This document shows positions 8,720 through 16,175 of a stretch of 64,000 bases of DNA, one piece after another. The DNA lies in assembly GCA_050289485.1 (NCBI GenBank), contig JBNKFV010000002.1:1-64000 (forward strand). The letters are read 5' to 3'. Origin of the DNA: JBNKFV01 sp050289485. GTDB lineage: Bacteria > Pseudomonadota > Gammaproteobacteria > Pseudomonadales > Cellvibrionaceae. Position 1 is the stretch's first letter. Every line of letters begins with the position of its first letter. Below the pieces are notes generated by a model. That model saw only the letters and a program-made list of their open reading frames with translations, ran no database searches and was not told the origin of the DNA. The translations under genes and the position numbers were made by a program.

Positions 8720-9808
8720 TTAAAGTGTTTTGTGGGGCGCTTTCTTGGATAGAACGACATGGTTTTCATCTACCCGCTTAACATCAATATCCAGCATTAC
8801 CTCAAGGGCATCAAGGGCATCAAACATGGCTTCTACTTCACCAACTTTGAAATAACCTGCTACTGGAAGATTGCGAATATCATCATCTTTTATTTCGATA
8901 TTCACATTGGTATAGCGGCTCATTTCGTTAATAAACTCTGTTAGTGGCTCACCGGAGAATGCCAATAATCCACTACGCCAGGACAATCTTCGTTCCTGAG
9001 CTGCAGTATCCAATGTTTCCACTTTTCGGACTTTTTCATTAAATTCAGCAGCCTGTTGGGCATTAAGTTCAATCAGTGGGGCTGAAAGCGCTACTTTTTT
9101 CTTATCATTGATATTAAATTCGCTGGGCTTTGGTGACAGTGCAACACGGCCCTCGGCTACCACTACGTCAACGATATCAGTTCGGTAAGTAACCGAGAAC
9201 TGAGTGCCTACTGCTGTGACTACACCTTGTCCAGCAAAGACAGAAAAAGGTTTGGATTTGTCATGTGCGACTTTAAAAAACGCTTGGCCGTTGGTCAGCT
9301 GAATGTGTCGAGCGTCCTCCGTAAAATTAATATTTACCGTTGAGTTAGTGTTTAGTTCAACGGTGGATCCGTCGGGCAAAGCAAAGGTTTCTTGCTCGCC
9401 TACGGCAGTAGCGTAGGTAGCTACAAACGTTGTTTGTGAACTGTCCCAATAGTTATAGAAAACACTGATAAATACTGCCAGTATTATACCGGCAGCCATG
9501 GCCACACTGGTAAGGTGCTTGTGGTCTAGCCACTTGCTTCGAATTGTTGCAAGCACGGCCGACTTTTTAGATGTACTATTTTCAGCAGCATATTTTTCGA
9601 GTTCGCCTAAAATATCAAAGCTATCCCAGATTGCGGACAATTTATCGAAGGTCCCTTTATTATCAGGGTTTTTGCATTGCCAGCTTTTAAAGTTGTTAAT
9701 ATCGTTGGCGGAGATATCGCCTTCGCTCAAGCGCATTAGCCATTCAGCGGCTTCCATCTCGATAGTATCTGTATCCGCTGCAAGGGCCATTTTAGTTTCA
9801 TTGCTCAT
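8720..9808 (-). CDS. FecR family anti-sigma regulator, receptor apparently lost
   Basis: A 362-residue FecR-type protein. The N-terminal sigma-binding segment contains EAAEWLMRLSEGDIS and FKSWQCKNPDNKGTFDKL. One membrane helix lies at about 100-117. The periplasmic FecR blocks are FALPDGSTVELNTNSTVNI and LTNGQAFFKVAHDKSKPFSV. The C-terminal end (ITVNIEIKDDDIRN-like stretch, then PVAGYFKVGEVEAMFDALD) is the STN-like interaction part. It follows the sigma gene at 9823 by 14 bases. No intact STN-type receptor is adjacent; only the scrap at 8426-8587 remains. Confidence 0.92.
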   Translation of the reverse strand: MSNETKMALAADTDTIEMEAAEWLMRLSEGDISANDINNFKSWQCKNPDNKGTFDKLSAIWDSFDILGELEKYAAENSTSKKSAVLATIRSKWLDHKHLTSVAMAAGIILAVFISVFYNYWDSSQTTFVATYATAVGEQETFALPDGSTVELNTNSTVNINFTEDARHIQLTNGQAFFKVAHDKSKPFSVFAGQGVVTAVGTQFSVTYRTDIVDVVVAEGRVALSPKPSEFNINDKKKVALSAPLIELNAQQAAEFNEKVRKVETLDTAAQERRLSWRSGLLAFSGEPLTEFINEMSRYTNVNIEIKDDDIRNLPVAGYFKVGEVEAMFDALDALEVMLDIDVKRVDENHVVLSKKAPHKTL

Positions 9809-9822
9809 GGGTTACACCAGAA

Positions 9823-10452
9823 TCACTGAACCGGCCGAAAAAACAGCGACTTTACTGATTTTGGGTTATTGGCACGGTTAGGTTCCTTGTTGCTAGTACT
9901 AGATTTCTGATTGCTGGCTATCGCGTCTAACTCTGAAAAATCATAGCCGTTTTTGACTAAATAGTTTTTACAGGCGATCAAAGCTCGGGCAACTCGCTTT
10001 TCAGCAGCCTGTTTAGAAATGTTTAGTTCGTCTGCAATCTCACTAAATTTCATATTGTTCATTTTTTTCATTAAAAATGGGGCCCGGTACTCGGGGGTTA
10101 AGCTGGCTACCGCCTGGGAAAGCACATATAGTTTGCGTTTGCTTTCTAATGCATCGTCGAGCAATGACTGCCGCTTATCAGCAAGTGTCTCTATGCCACC
10201 TGGCGAGTCATCAGCGTAGTCTGTTTTAGTGCGGAAGTGCTTTTTGACCTCAGAAAGTGAAAGGTTTTTTGCTATTTTCAGCAAAAATGCCTTGGGATCT
10301 CTGATATCTTCTTTGCGCTCAACCGCAAATGCTTTTAGAAACACTTCCTGGGTCAACTCGTCGACATCCTCTGGTATCGGGCAGTATTTAGCCACAATGC
10401 GTCGTATAACTTGTTCATTCTCGATGAATGCTTTTAATATATGTGATGACAT
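9823..10452 (-). CDS. ECF RNA polymerase sigma factor, FecI type
   Basis: A 209-residue sigma-70 family factor of the ECF group. Region 2 reads EDVDELTQEVFLKAFAVERK and DPKAFLLKIAKNLSLSEVKK. Region 4 reads FSEIADELNISKQAAEKRVA. It is followed after 14 bases by a FecR gene, as in the first sigma/FecR pair of this window. It differs by a longer C-terminal tail of about 40 residues rich in Ser, Asn and Lys. The target genes are unknown; the downstream HupE and anchor genes are candidates (inference). Confidence 0.9.
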   Translation of the reverse strand: MSSHILKAFIENEQVIRRIVAKYCPIPEDVDELTQEVFLKAFAVERKEDIRDPKAFLLKIAKNLSLSEVKKHFRTKTDYADDSPGGIETLADKRQSLLDDALESKRKLYVLSQAVASLTPEYRAPFLMKKMNNMKFSEIADELNISKQAAEKRVARALIACKNYLVKNGYDFSELDAIASNQKSSTSNKEPNRANNPKSVKSLFFRPVQ

Positions 10453-10800
10453 GCCAATGTGTTCAATAAAATCGTTAACAGTTAATCAGGTGAGCCTAGC
10501 ATAGGCGCAAGATTGTAAAAAGACGGCTGTTAACGATAGAACTACCTGTGATCTCATCTAGCATTCTTAAGAATGAATAATTAATGGATCAAATTTCTAG
10601 TGGCTTTTGTATAAAAGAATAATAATTTCCTATATAAACAACATATAACGATAATAAGCGCCATAAAATTATCAGCTTGTGCCCTTGGGTGGAGCTGTTA
10701 CTGCAAGGCTGGCACGCACCATTGGCTACAAATTCGAAACATGGTGTTGACTATTTGGCATAAAAAGTGCCGCCTCGAAGTATAAGGGCGTGGTTTGTGT
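10453..10800. other. Intergenic region upstream of the second sigma factor
   Basis: These 348 bases are AT-rich and contain no convincing gene on either strand. They should hold the sigma-factor promoter. The only feature seen is the palindrome ATTCTTAAGAAT near 10562-10573, of unknown meaning. Confidence 0.4.
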
Positions 10801-11289
10801 TTAGCTGAACCCCACCCATCGACCAAGAAAGATGACCCCTACCCATAGACTGAGAGATAGACCGCCTGCGACACGGGCTGCAGTGGGGGGCGGCATTGTG
10901 CGATCCCAGTCAGCGATGCTTTTAAACGCTGTCATATGAAATATCGCCATGTTAATGCCAGCTAAAGCGATGAGTACAAATTTTGCTTGAAAATACCCGT
11001 TGTGGGCATAAGTAGTGGCGTTCGATATGAACAGCAATGTTCCGGAAGCCGCAGCTACAGCAAATGCGCCCCATGTGTACGGAAGTAGTTCGTTGATGAT
11101 TTTTTGAATTCCGGGGCGGTGCGCCTGGAAGCCTAGCAGCCGTAGATCGACAATCGCAATGGTGCCTAAAACCAAGGTGATAGCGACAACATGTAGGCTT
11201 TCGATATTAGGGAAAAGTGCAGATCCAAATGCTATTGCTTCAGATAGTGGAAGGGTGACAATTTTTTCAAGATACATGTCTATATTCAT
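10801..11289 (-). CDS. DUF6644 family membrane protein
   Basis: A 162-residue integral membrane protein with four predicted helices. It carries the family pattern IESLHVVAITLVLGTIAIVD followed by LRLLG, with a histidine inside the first helix, AKFVLIALAGINMAIFHMTA with a further histidine, and the ending SLWVGVIFLGRWVGF. It resembles the next gene (11372-11854) throughout, so the two are tandem paralogues. The membrane histidines could bind haem or metal (inference). The family function is not established. Tandem DUF6644 genes near a DUF6152 gene is an arrangement I recognise from other proteobacteria. Confidence 0.7.
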   Translation of the reverse strand: MNIDMYLEKIVTLPLSEAIAFGSALFPNIESLHVVAITLVLGTIAIVDLRLLGFQAHRPGIQKIINELLPYTWGAFAVAAASGTLLFISNATTYAHNGYFQAKFVLIALAGINMAIFHMTAFKSIADWDRTMPPPTAARVAGGLSLSLWVGVIFLGRWVGFS

Positions 11290-11371
11290 TTCGGGTAACC
11301 ATGCCTTTGTTATAACGGTTTGATGCGTAATGTGTATTGCTAAAGATCTGATTGCTGGGCTTATTTAAACG

Positions 11372-11854
11372 CTACCCGCCGTAGGCGATCCATCGGCCAG
11401 AGAAAATAACCGCAACCCAAAGTAATAATGAGAGTACGGCAAGCGGTTTTGCCCACGTTAAACATGCACTCTGCGCTACGGTATCTTCAGATTTTAGAAA
11501 AGGCTTTACCAATAAAAGGCTAAAGATAAATGCCGCTAATACCATTGCCATCTTGGTCCAGAAGAAAAAATTGGCAATGGCCCTTTGCGGCTCTGAAATC
11601 ATCAGTAAAAGGCCGCTTAGCAGTAAAACCCCCAGTGCTGTCCATAGCCATGGAAGATAGCGGCGCATCACCGTGCTGGCGCTTTCGTCACTAGCCATAA
11701 CACCAAGAATACGCAGCTGGCTTATCAGTGCTGAGACTACCAGCGCGGCAATTGCGCAAATGTGAATTGATTGAATAAAAGGTACTATCCAAAATGTTTC
11801 TTGCATCATCATGCTCAATGATGTGTTAGAGACCCAGTTGGTGATATTTTCCAT
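11372..11854 (-). CDS. DUF6644 family membrane protein, second copy
   Basis: A 160-residue membrane protein with four helices and the same landmarks as its neighbour: IQSIHICAIAALVVSALISQ followed by LRILG, then FFFWTKMAMVLAAFIFSLLL, and the ending LLWVAVIFSGRWIAYGG. It is probably transcribed first in a two-gene operon with 10801-11289, with an 82-base gap. It is divergent from the DUF6152 operon across a long spacer. Function unknown. Confidence 0.7.
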   Translation of the reverse strand: MENITNWVSNTSLSMMMQETFWIVPFIQSIHICAIAALVVSALISQLRILGVMASDESASTVMRRYLPWLWTALGVLLLSGLLLMISEPQRAIANFFFWTKMAMVLAAFIFSLLLVKPFLKSEDTVAQSACLTWAKPLAVLSLLLWVAVIFSGRWIAYGG

Positions 11855-12526
11855 AGCTTAAAACCATTTATTAGTCAGTAGGGTTGCTTTTCTCATAGGG
11901 CGCTTGCAGGTCTAACCTTTTCAGCAATACCAAGGGGGGATGTCGATTTCCCTTTGCTGCTCCTTTATATCAAGTTACCGGCTTTCAATATTGCTTCAGC
12001 CAGTTGTATGTAGGTGTGGTGAGCTGAAAGCGCTTAATGGCAGATACCAATTTAATCTGCCCGTATACCTTAAGACACTTAATATCTAAAAAGCCGACAA
12101 CCTTTTTAACCGTTAACTGGGTAAGTAGAGAGAGGGGATACGTATGTGTGAGCCCCAGTGTCAGTTTCGACTGCTTTATTACAGAGGTAGCTAGTAAGGG
12201 GGCGTAGTTCAGATTATTAAAACGTAGGCTGGGGCAGCTGTAATGCCGATTTGCCCGTGTTTGTGGGCAGTTTGTGGAATATGTTGGTGGTCTATTTGTT
12301 TAGTTTTTATGAAAAATGAAATTTTTTGGGGGTTTTCCAGGTCTTGGGAGTCTTTTTAGTGAACACCCACGATTATAGTGCCAGTTTTTGGCGTTGGGGT
12401 ATGTCTATGGTGGCAGCATGAGGTATTGAGCATGGTGCTGATTACGGTGCCAGTAGAGGTATGAATTATGGTGAAGAGTATTCAATGGGTAGGTTGTGTA
12501 TTGGTTGTAGTAGAGGAGTCTTTTAA
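11855..12526. other. Long divergent intergenic region with an unexplained open frame
   Basis: These 672 bases separate the DUF6644 pair from the DUF6152 operon. On the minus strand, 11988-12299 is stop-free for about 104 codons but lacks an ATG or GTG; the deduced peptide includes LTHTYPLSLLTQLTVKKVVG and ends KRFQLTTPTYNWLKQY. It may be a decayed gene or a chance opening. The rest should contain the two divergent promoters. Confidence 0.35.
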
Positions 12527-12898
12527 ATGATTAAGTTGGCAAGGTTGGTTTCTTTATTTTCTGTCATTTTCGTTTTGGCGGTTCCTGCTCAGGCGCACCA
12601 CTCGTTTGCCATGTTTGATAAAGACAAGCATGCAACCATTAAAGGTGTGGTGAGTAAGGTCGAATGGCGTAACCCGCATGTGTTCTTTATTGTTACAGCA
12701 CCTGATGGGAAAGGCGGAGAGGCAGACTACCTGATCGAAGGTAATAGCCCTAACGTACTGATGCGTACCGGTTGGAAACGCAGCACCCTGAAGAAAGGTG
12801 ATGATGTTTCTGTCGAATTTTATCCATTACGTGATGGTCGTCCTGGTGGCTTGTTGGATGCAATAATCTTGATTGATGGCACGAGAATGGAGGGATGA
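12527..12898 (+). CDS. DUF6152 family periplasmic protein
   Basis: A 123-residue exported protein. The signal peptide LARLVSLFSVIFVLAVPAQA ends directly before HHSFAMFDKDKHATIKGVV, the hallmark of DUF6152. The mature protein is therefore predicted to start with two histidines. The remainder is a small beta domain with VEWRNPHVFFIVTAPD and GDDVSVEFYPLRDGRPGGLL. Its stop overlaps the ATG of the following lipoprotein gene by 4 bases, so they are coupled. A mature N-terminal histidine is the arrangement of copper-binding histidine-brace proteins; whether that holds here is untested. GAGG lies about ten bases before the ATG. Confidence 0.8.
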   Translation: MIKLARLVSLFSVIFVLAVPAQAHHSFAMFDKDKHATIKGVVSKVEWRNPHVFFIVTAPDGKGGEADYLIEGNSPNVLMRTGWKRSTLKKGDDVSVEFYPLRDGRPGGLLDAIILIDGTRMEG

Positions 12899-13653
12899 TG
12901 TTGCACGGTATTCGCGCTTCATTGCTGGCAGCAGTATTCCTGTTTGTTACAGCATGTAGTTCAACTCCAAACTCTTCCAGTGTGCCGAATTTTTCCGGCA
13001 CCTGGGAACGGTACCCTGACCCATACGCTGTGTTTACCGACAATGCTTTTGCCGTTGATCCGCCGGCTCCTGATGGTGGGCCAACGTTAAAGCAGCCGTA
13101 TGCCCGCGAATACAAAGCGTATGTAGAGCGAAAAGCCAAGGCTAGTCGAGAAGGTAAGCCCCTGATCGACGCAAGCACGCAGTGCTTGCCCGAAGGTATG
13201 CCAACGATTATGGGTGCAATTTACCCTATCGAAATCGTTCAGACAGATAACAAGTTTGTCGTGCTTGCCGAGTTTCTTACTCAGACTCGTCGTGTGTATA
13301 TGAACGAAGAGATGCCGTCCCTGGAAGATATTTCTCCAGGCTACAACGGTTATTCAGTGGGGCACTGGGAGAAAGGTACTCTGGTTATCGAAACGATCGG
13401 TGTGCGTGAAGACGTTACTTTTTATGCAATACCGCACTCGGAAAATATGAAAATAACCGAGCGTATACGGTTTACTGGCCCGGATACACTTGAAAATCAG
13501 GTCACCATTGATGATCCGGCGTATCTTGCTAAACCTTATGTTTTCACCTTTGGTTATCGGCGTGCCAAGGACTATCGCATCATGGAATATATCTGCGATA
13601 ACAATCGCAACACGTTTGACGCAGAGGGAAATGTAGGTTTAGAACTTCCGTAA
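12895..13653 (+). CDS. Conserved hypothetical lipoprotein
   Basis: A 252-residue predicted lipoprotein. A signal segment ends in the lipobox VTAC, so the cysteine near residue 21 would be lipidated. The mature part has FSGTWERYPDPYAVF, a QCLPEGMPTIMGAIYPIEIV block, RRVYMNEEMPSLEDISPGYNGYSVGHWEKGTLVIE split across the centre, and a final EYICDNNR. These blocks belong to a family of uncharacterised exported proteins often adjacent to DUF6152. The start codon overlaps the DUF6152 stop. No enzymatic motif is visible. Confidence 0.7.
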   Translation: MMLHGIRASLLAAVFLFVTACSSTPNSSSVPNFSGTWERYPDPYAVFTDNAFAVDPPAPDGGPTLKQPYAREYKAYVERKAKASREGKPLIDASTQCLPEGMPTIMGAIYPIEIVQTDNKFVVLAEFLTQTRRVYMNEEMPSLEDISPGYNGYSVGHWEKGTLVIETIGVREDVTFYAIPHSENMKITERIRFTGPDTLENQVTIDDPAYLAKPYVFTFGYRRAKDYRIMEYICDNNRNTFDAEGNVGLELP

Positions 13654-13803
13654 CTCTAATAAAGCTTTCAGCAGTAGGTGCCCAGTTGAGAAAGTCTGCA
13701 ATGACGATTCTTATCACTGGGTGCTTTGATTACCCCTGATAATAAAGATAAAGCGCAAAAAATAAGACAACAGGACTACAACATATATAAGGAATTATTT
13801 GAT

Positions 13804-16167
13804 ATGAATTCGAAACACTATCCTAAATTAGTCGCACTCGCCTGCGTTATCCAGGCAGTGAATGCAACCGCACAGACAGGTGCAAACAAGCAAAACTCCT
13901 TCATGTTAGAAGAAATTGTGGTTACCGCGACCCGCAGGGAGACCTCTTTAAGCGAAGTGCCTCTGAGTATCGTGGCCATGGATCAGCAAACACTTGATAA
14001 GCAAGGTGTTCGTTCTGTGGGTGATGTTATGCGTCTGACACCAAGTATCACCTTTGGGCAGGGTGGCCAGTACTATGGTACGGGTCAAACCAATATCGCT
14101 GTGCGTGGTGTATTTTCTACCTCTGGAGTGCCCACCACAGGCGTGTATATTGACGATACACCTATCCAAAGTCGTACCGGTATAAGCCCTAGCTTGACCA
14201 ATGCCTATCCAAAAATCTTCGATCTAGATCGCGTCGAAGTATTGCGCGGCCCACAGGGTACACTGTTTGGTACTGGCTCGATGGGCGGTGCTGTACGTTT
14301 TATCACACCAGACCCTTTAAAGGCGCCAACGCAGTTTTATACGCGGACTGAGGTGAACTCTACCGAGAATGGTGACATGGGCTATGAGCTGGGTGTTGCT
14401 GGCGGTACTACAATTATTGAGGATGTTCTAGGGGTCAGAGCGAGTATTTGGCAACAAGAAGAAGGGGGCTATGTTGATCGGCTCGATCGCGTAACCAAAA
14501 CGGTAGCCAAGGAAGATGTTAACAGCGAAAGTAGTACTGTTGCTCGAATTGCTTTGGGATGGCAGGCGACGGATTCTCTGGTTATTACCCCATCGGTTTT
14601 ATACCAGAAGCTAGATATCGATGATTCATCGCTTATCGAAGTAGCCACATCAGATATTGGTGATAATGACTACAATAGCAGTCTTTATGCCGTACCGCAG
14701 CCGCACGAGGACGAATACTGGCTGCCAGCGTTAAAGGTAGAATTTGATATTGGTGATATGACGCTTATTTCCAATACTTCTTACTTCGACCGTGAAACCA
14801 GTACGGTCAGTGATGATACGGCGTTGAACGTTATACTCTGGGGTGCCTATACAGGATCGAGCCTGCCAGCGCAGTTTGCAGATGATCGTTCTAATACACA
14901 GAATGCGACCAGTCAGAAAGGCTTCACGCAAGAAATTCGATTACAAAACACAGATTCAGCAAATGGCTTCGATTGGGTGGTTGGTGCGTTCTATTCGGAT
15001 ATGACGACGAAAGACAGCTTTGATGCGTCAGACGTAAATTTACTTGAGCATATTAATTTTGGGTCGGACTTCTATGGAGCCACTTTTGATTCTGTTGAAG
15101 CGTTCTTTGGTGGTGTAGGTCTATACCAAGGCCAGTATGTTATTAGTCAGCGATCTAAATACAACGATGTACAGAAGTCTGTGTTTGCCCAAGTAGACTA
15201 CGAACTGATAGATCGCCTGACGTTGACGGTTGGTTTACGTTATACCGATGCGACTTTCGACTTCGATAATTTTGTTGCTGGTCCTCTGTACTCTAGCAAT
15301 GAAGGGATCATCACTGCGGTGAAATCGAATAGCAAGGATGTAACGCCAAAGTTTGGCTTGTCATTTCAAGCAACAGACGACAACCTGTTTTATGCCAGCG
15401 CAGCACAGGGTGTGCGTGGCGAGAGCGTTGCTGAACCAGTAGGTTCTGCTTGTGCCGATGATGCTGCAAGGATTGGGTTTGATCCGCTGACAGCCCGCAA
15501 AGTCGATGCTGATTCACTGTGGAGCTACGAGCTTGGTACTAAGAACCAGCTGATGGACGGGCGTATGGTTCTTGAGGGATCTATCTATCACTCGAAGTGG
15601 GATGATGTGCAGACCAATGTGTTGCTGCCAGGTTGTGGGGTTAACACTACCCTTAATTTCGGTGAGGCCACGATTGACGGTGCCGACGTTTCTCTAATGG
15701 TACGGCCGTTGCAAAGTTTAACGGTAAGTGCAGGAGTGTCGTACATGCATGCTCGGTACACTAAGCAGATCGGTGACGTACCTGGGGTGGATAGGGTTAT
15801 TAGCAAAGGCGAGCATCTTCCAGTGGCGCCTTGGTCAGCGCGCTTGAGTGGTGAATATGAGTTTGCGTTAAGTCAGCGCGAAGCCTATGTGCGTGGCGAC
15901 TTTACTCACACTAGACGTGACGGTAAATCGCTGGATCTCGCGTCAGTACTGGTCGATCCAGATATTCCTCGCACACCTTCCACTTCGGTACTTGATTTGC
16001 GGGCGGGCATGTACTTTGATGACTTGGAAGCCAGCTTCTTTGTTAACAATGTTCTTAACGAGAACGCGCTACTGAGCTACGGACATGATAATCCAGGAGC
16101 TGGTATTTATCGTTCAACCGTTTACCGCCCGCGCACGTTCGGCCTTACTTTAACTTATCGTAAGTGA
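13804..16167 (+). CDS. TonB-dependent outer-membrane receptor without STN domain
   Basis: 787 residues from the ATG at 13804, which has AAGGA at 13789-13793; an upstream in-frame start at 13726 would destroy the signal peptide. The signal peptide KLVALACVIQAVNATAQ is followed by a TonB-box-like LEEIVVTATRRE, the plug domain with VEVLRGPQGTLFGTGSMGGA, and a barrel ending in STVYRPRTFGLTLTYRK. Unlike the first receptor it has no STN domain, so it does not signal to a FecR. Repeated Asp- and Tyr-rich strands are typical of receptors for organic ligands; the ligand is unknown. It leads into the beta-lactamase-fold gene. Confidence 0.92.
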   Translation: MNSKHYPKLVALACVIQAVNATAQTGANKQNSFMLEEIVVTATRRETSLSEVPLSIVAMDQQTLDKQGVRSVGDVMRLTPSITFGQGGQYYGTGQTNIAVRGVFSTSGVPTTGVYIDDTPIQSRTGISPSLTNAYPKIFDLDRVEVLRGPQGTLFGTGSMGGAVRFITPDPLKAPTQFYTRTEVNSTENGDMGYELGVAGGTTIIEDVLGVRASIWQQEEGGYVDRLDRVTKTVAKEDVNSESSTVARIALGWQATDSLVITPSVLYQKLDIDDSSLIEVATSDIGDNDYNSSLYAVPQPHEDEYWLPALKVEFDIGDMTLISNTSYFDRETSTVSDDTALNVILWGAYTGSSLPAQFADDRSNTQNATSQKGFTQEIRLQNTDSANGFDWVVGAFYSDMTTKDSFDASDVNLLEHINFGSDFYGATFDSVEAFFGGVGLYQGQYVISQRSKYNDVQKSVFAQVDYELIDRLTLTVGLRYTDATFDFDNFVAGPLYSSNEGIITAVKSNSKDVTPKFGLSFQATDDNLFYASAAQGVRGESVAEPVGSACADDAARIGFDPLTARKVDADSLWSYELGTKNQLMDGRMVLEGSIYHSKWDDVQTNVLLPGCGVNTTLNFGEATIDGADVSLMVRPLQSLTVSAGVSYMHARYTKQIGDVPGVDRVISKGEHLPVAPWSARLSGEYEFALSQREAYVRGDFTHTRRDGKSLDLASVLVDPDIPRTPSTSVLDLRAGMYFDDLEASFFVNNVLNENALLSYGHDNPGAGIYRSTVYRPRTFGLTLTYRK

Positions 16168-16175
16168 GGTAAACC

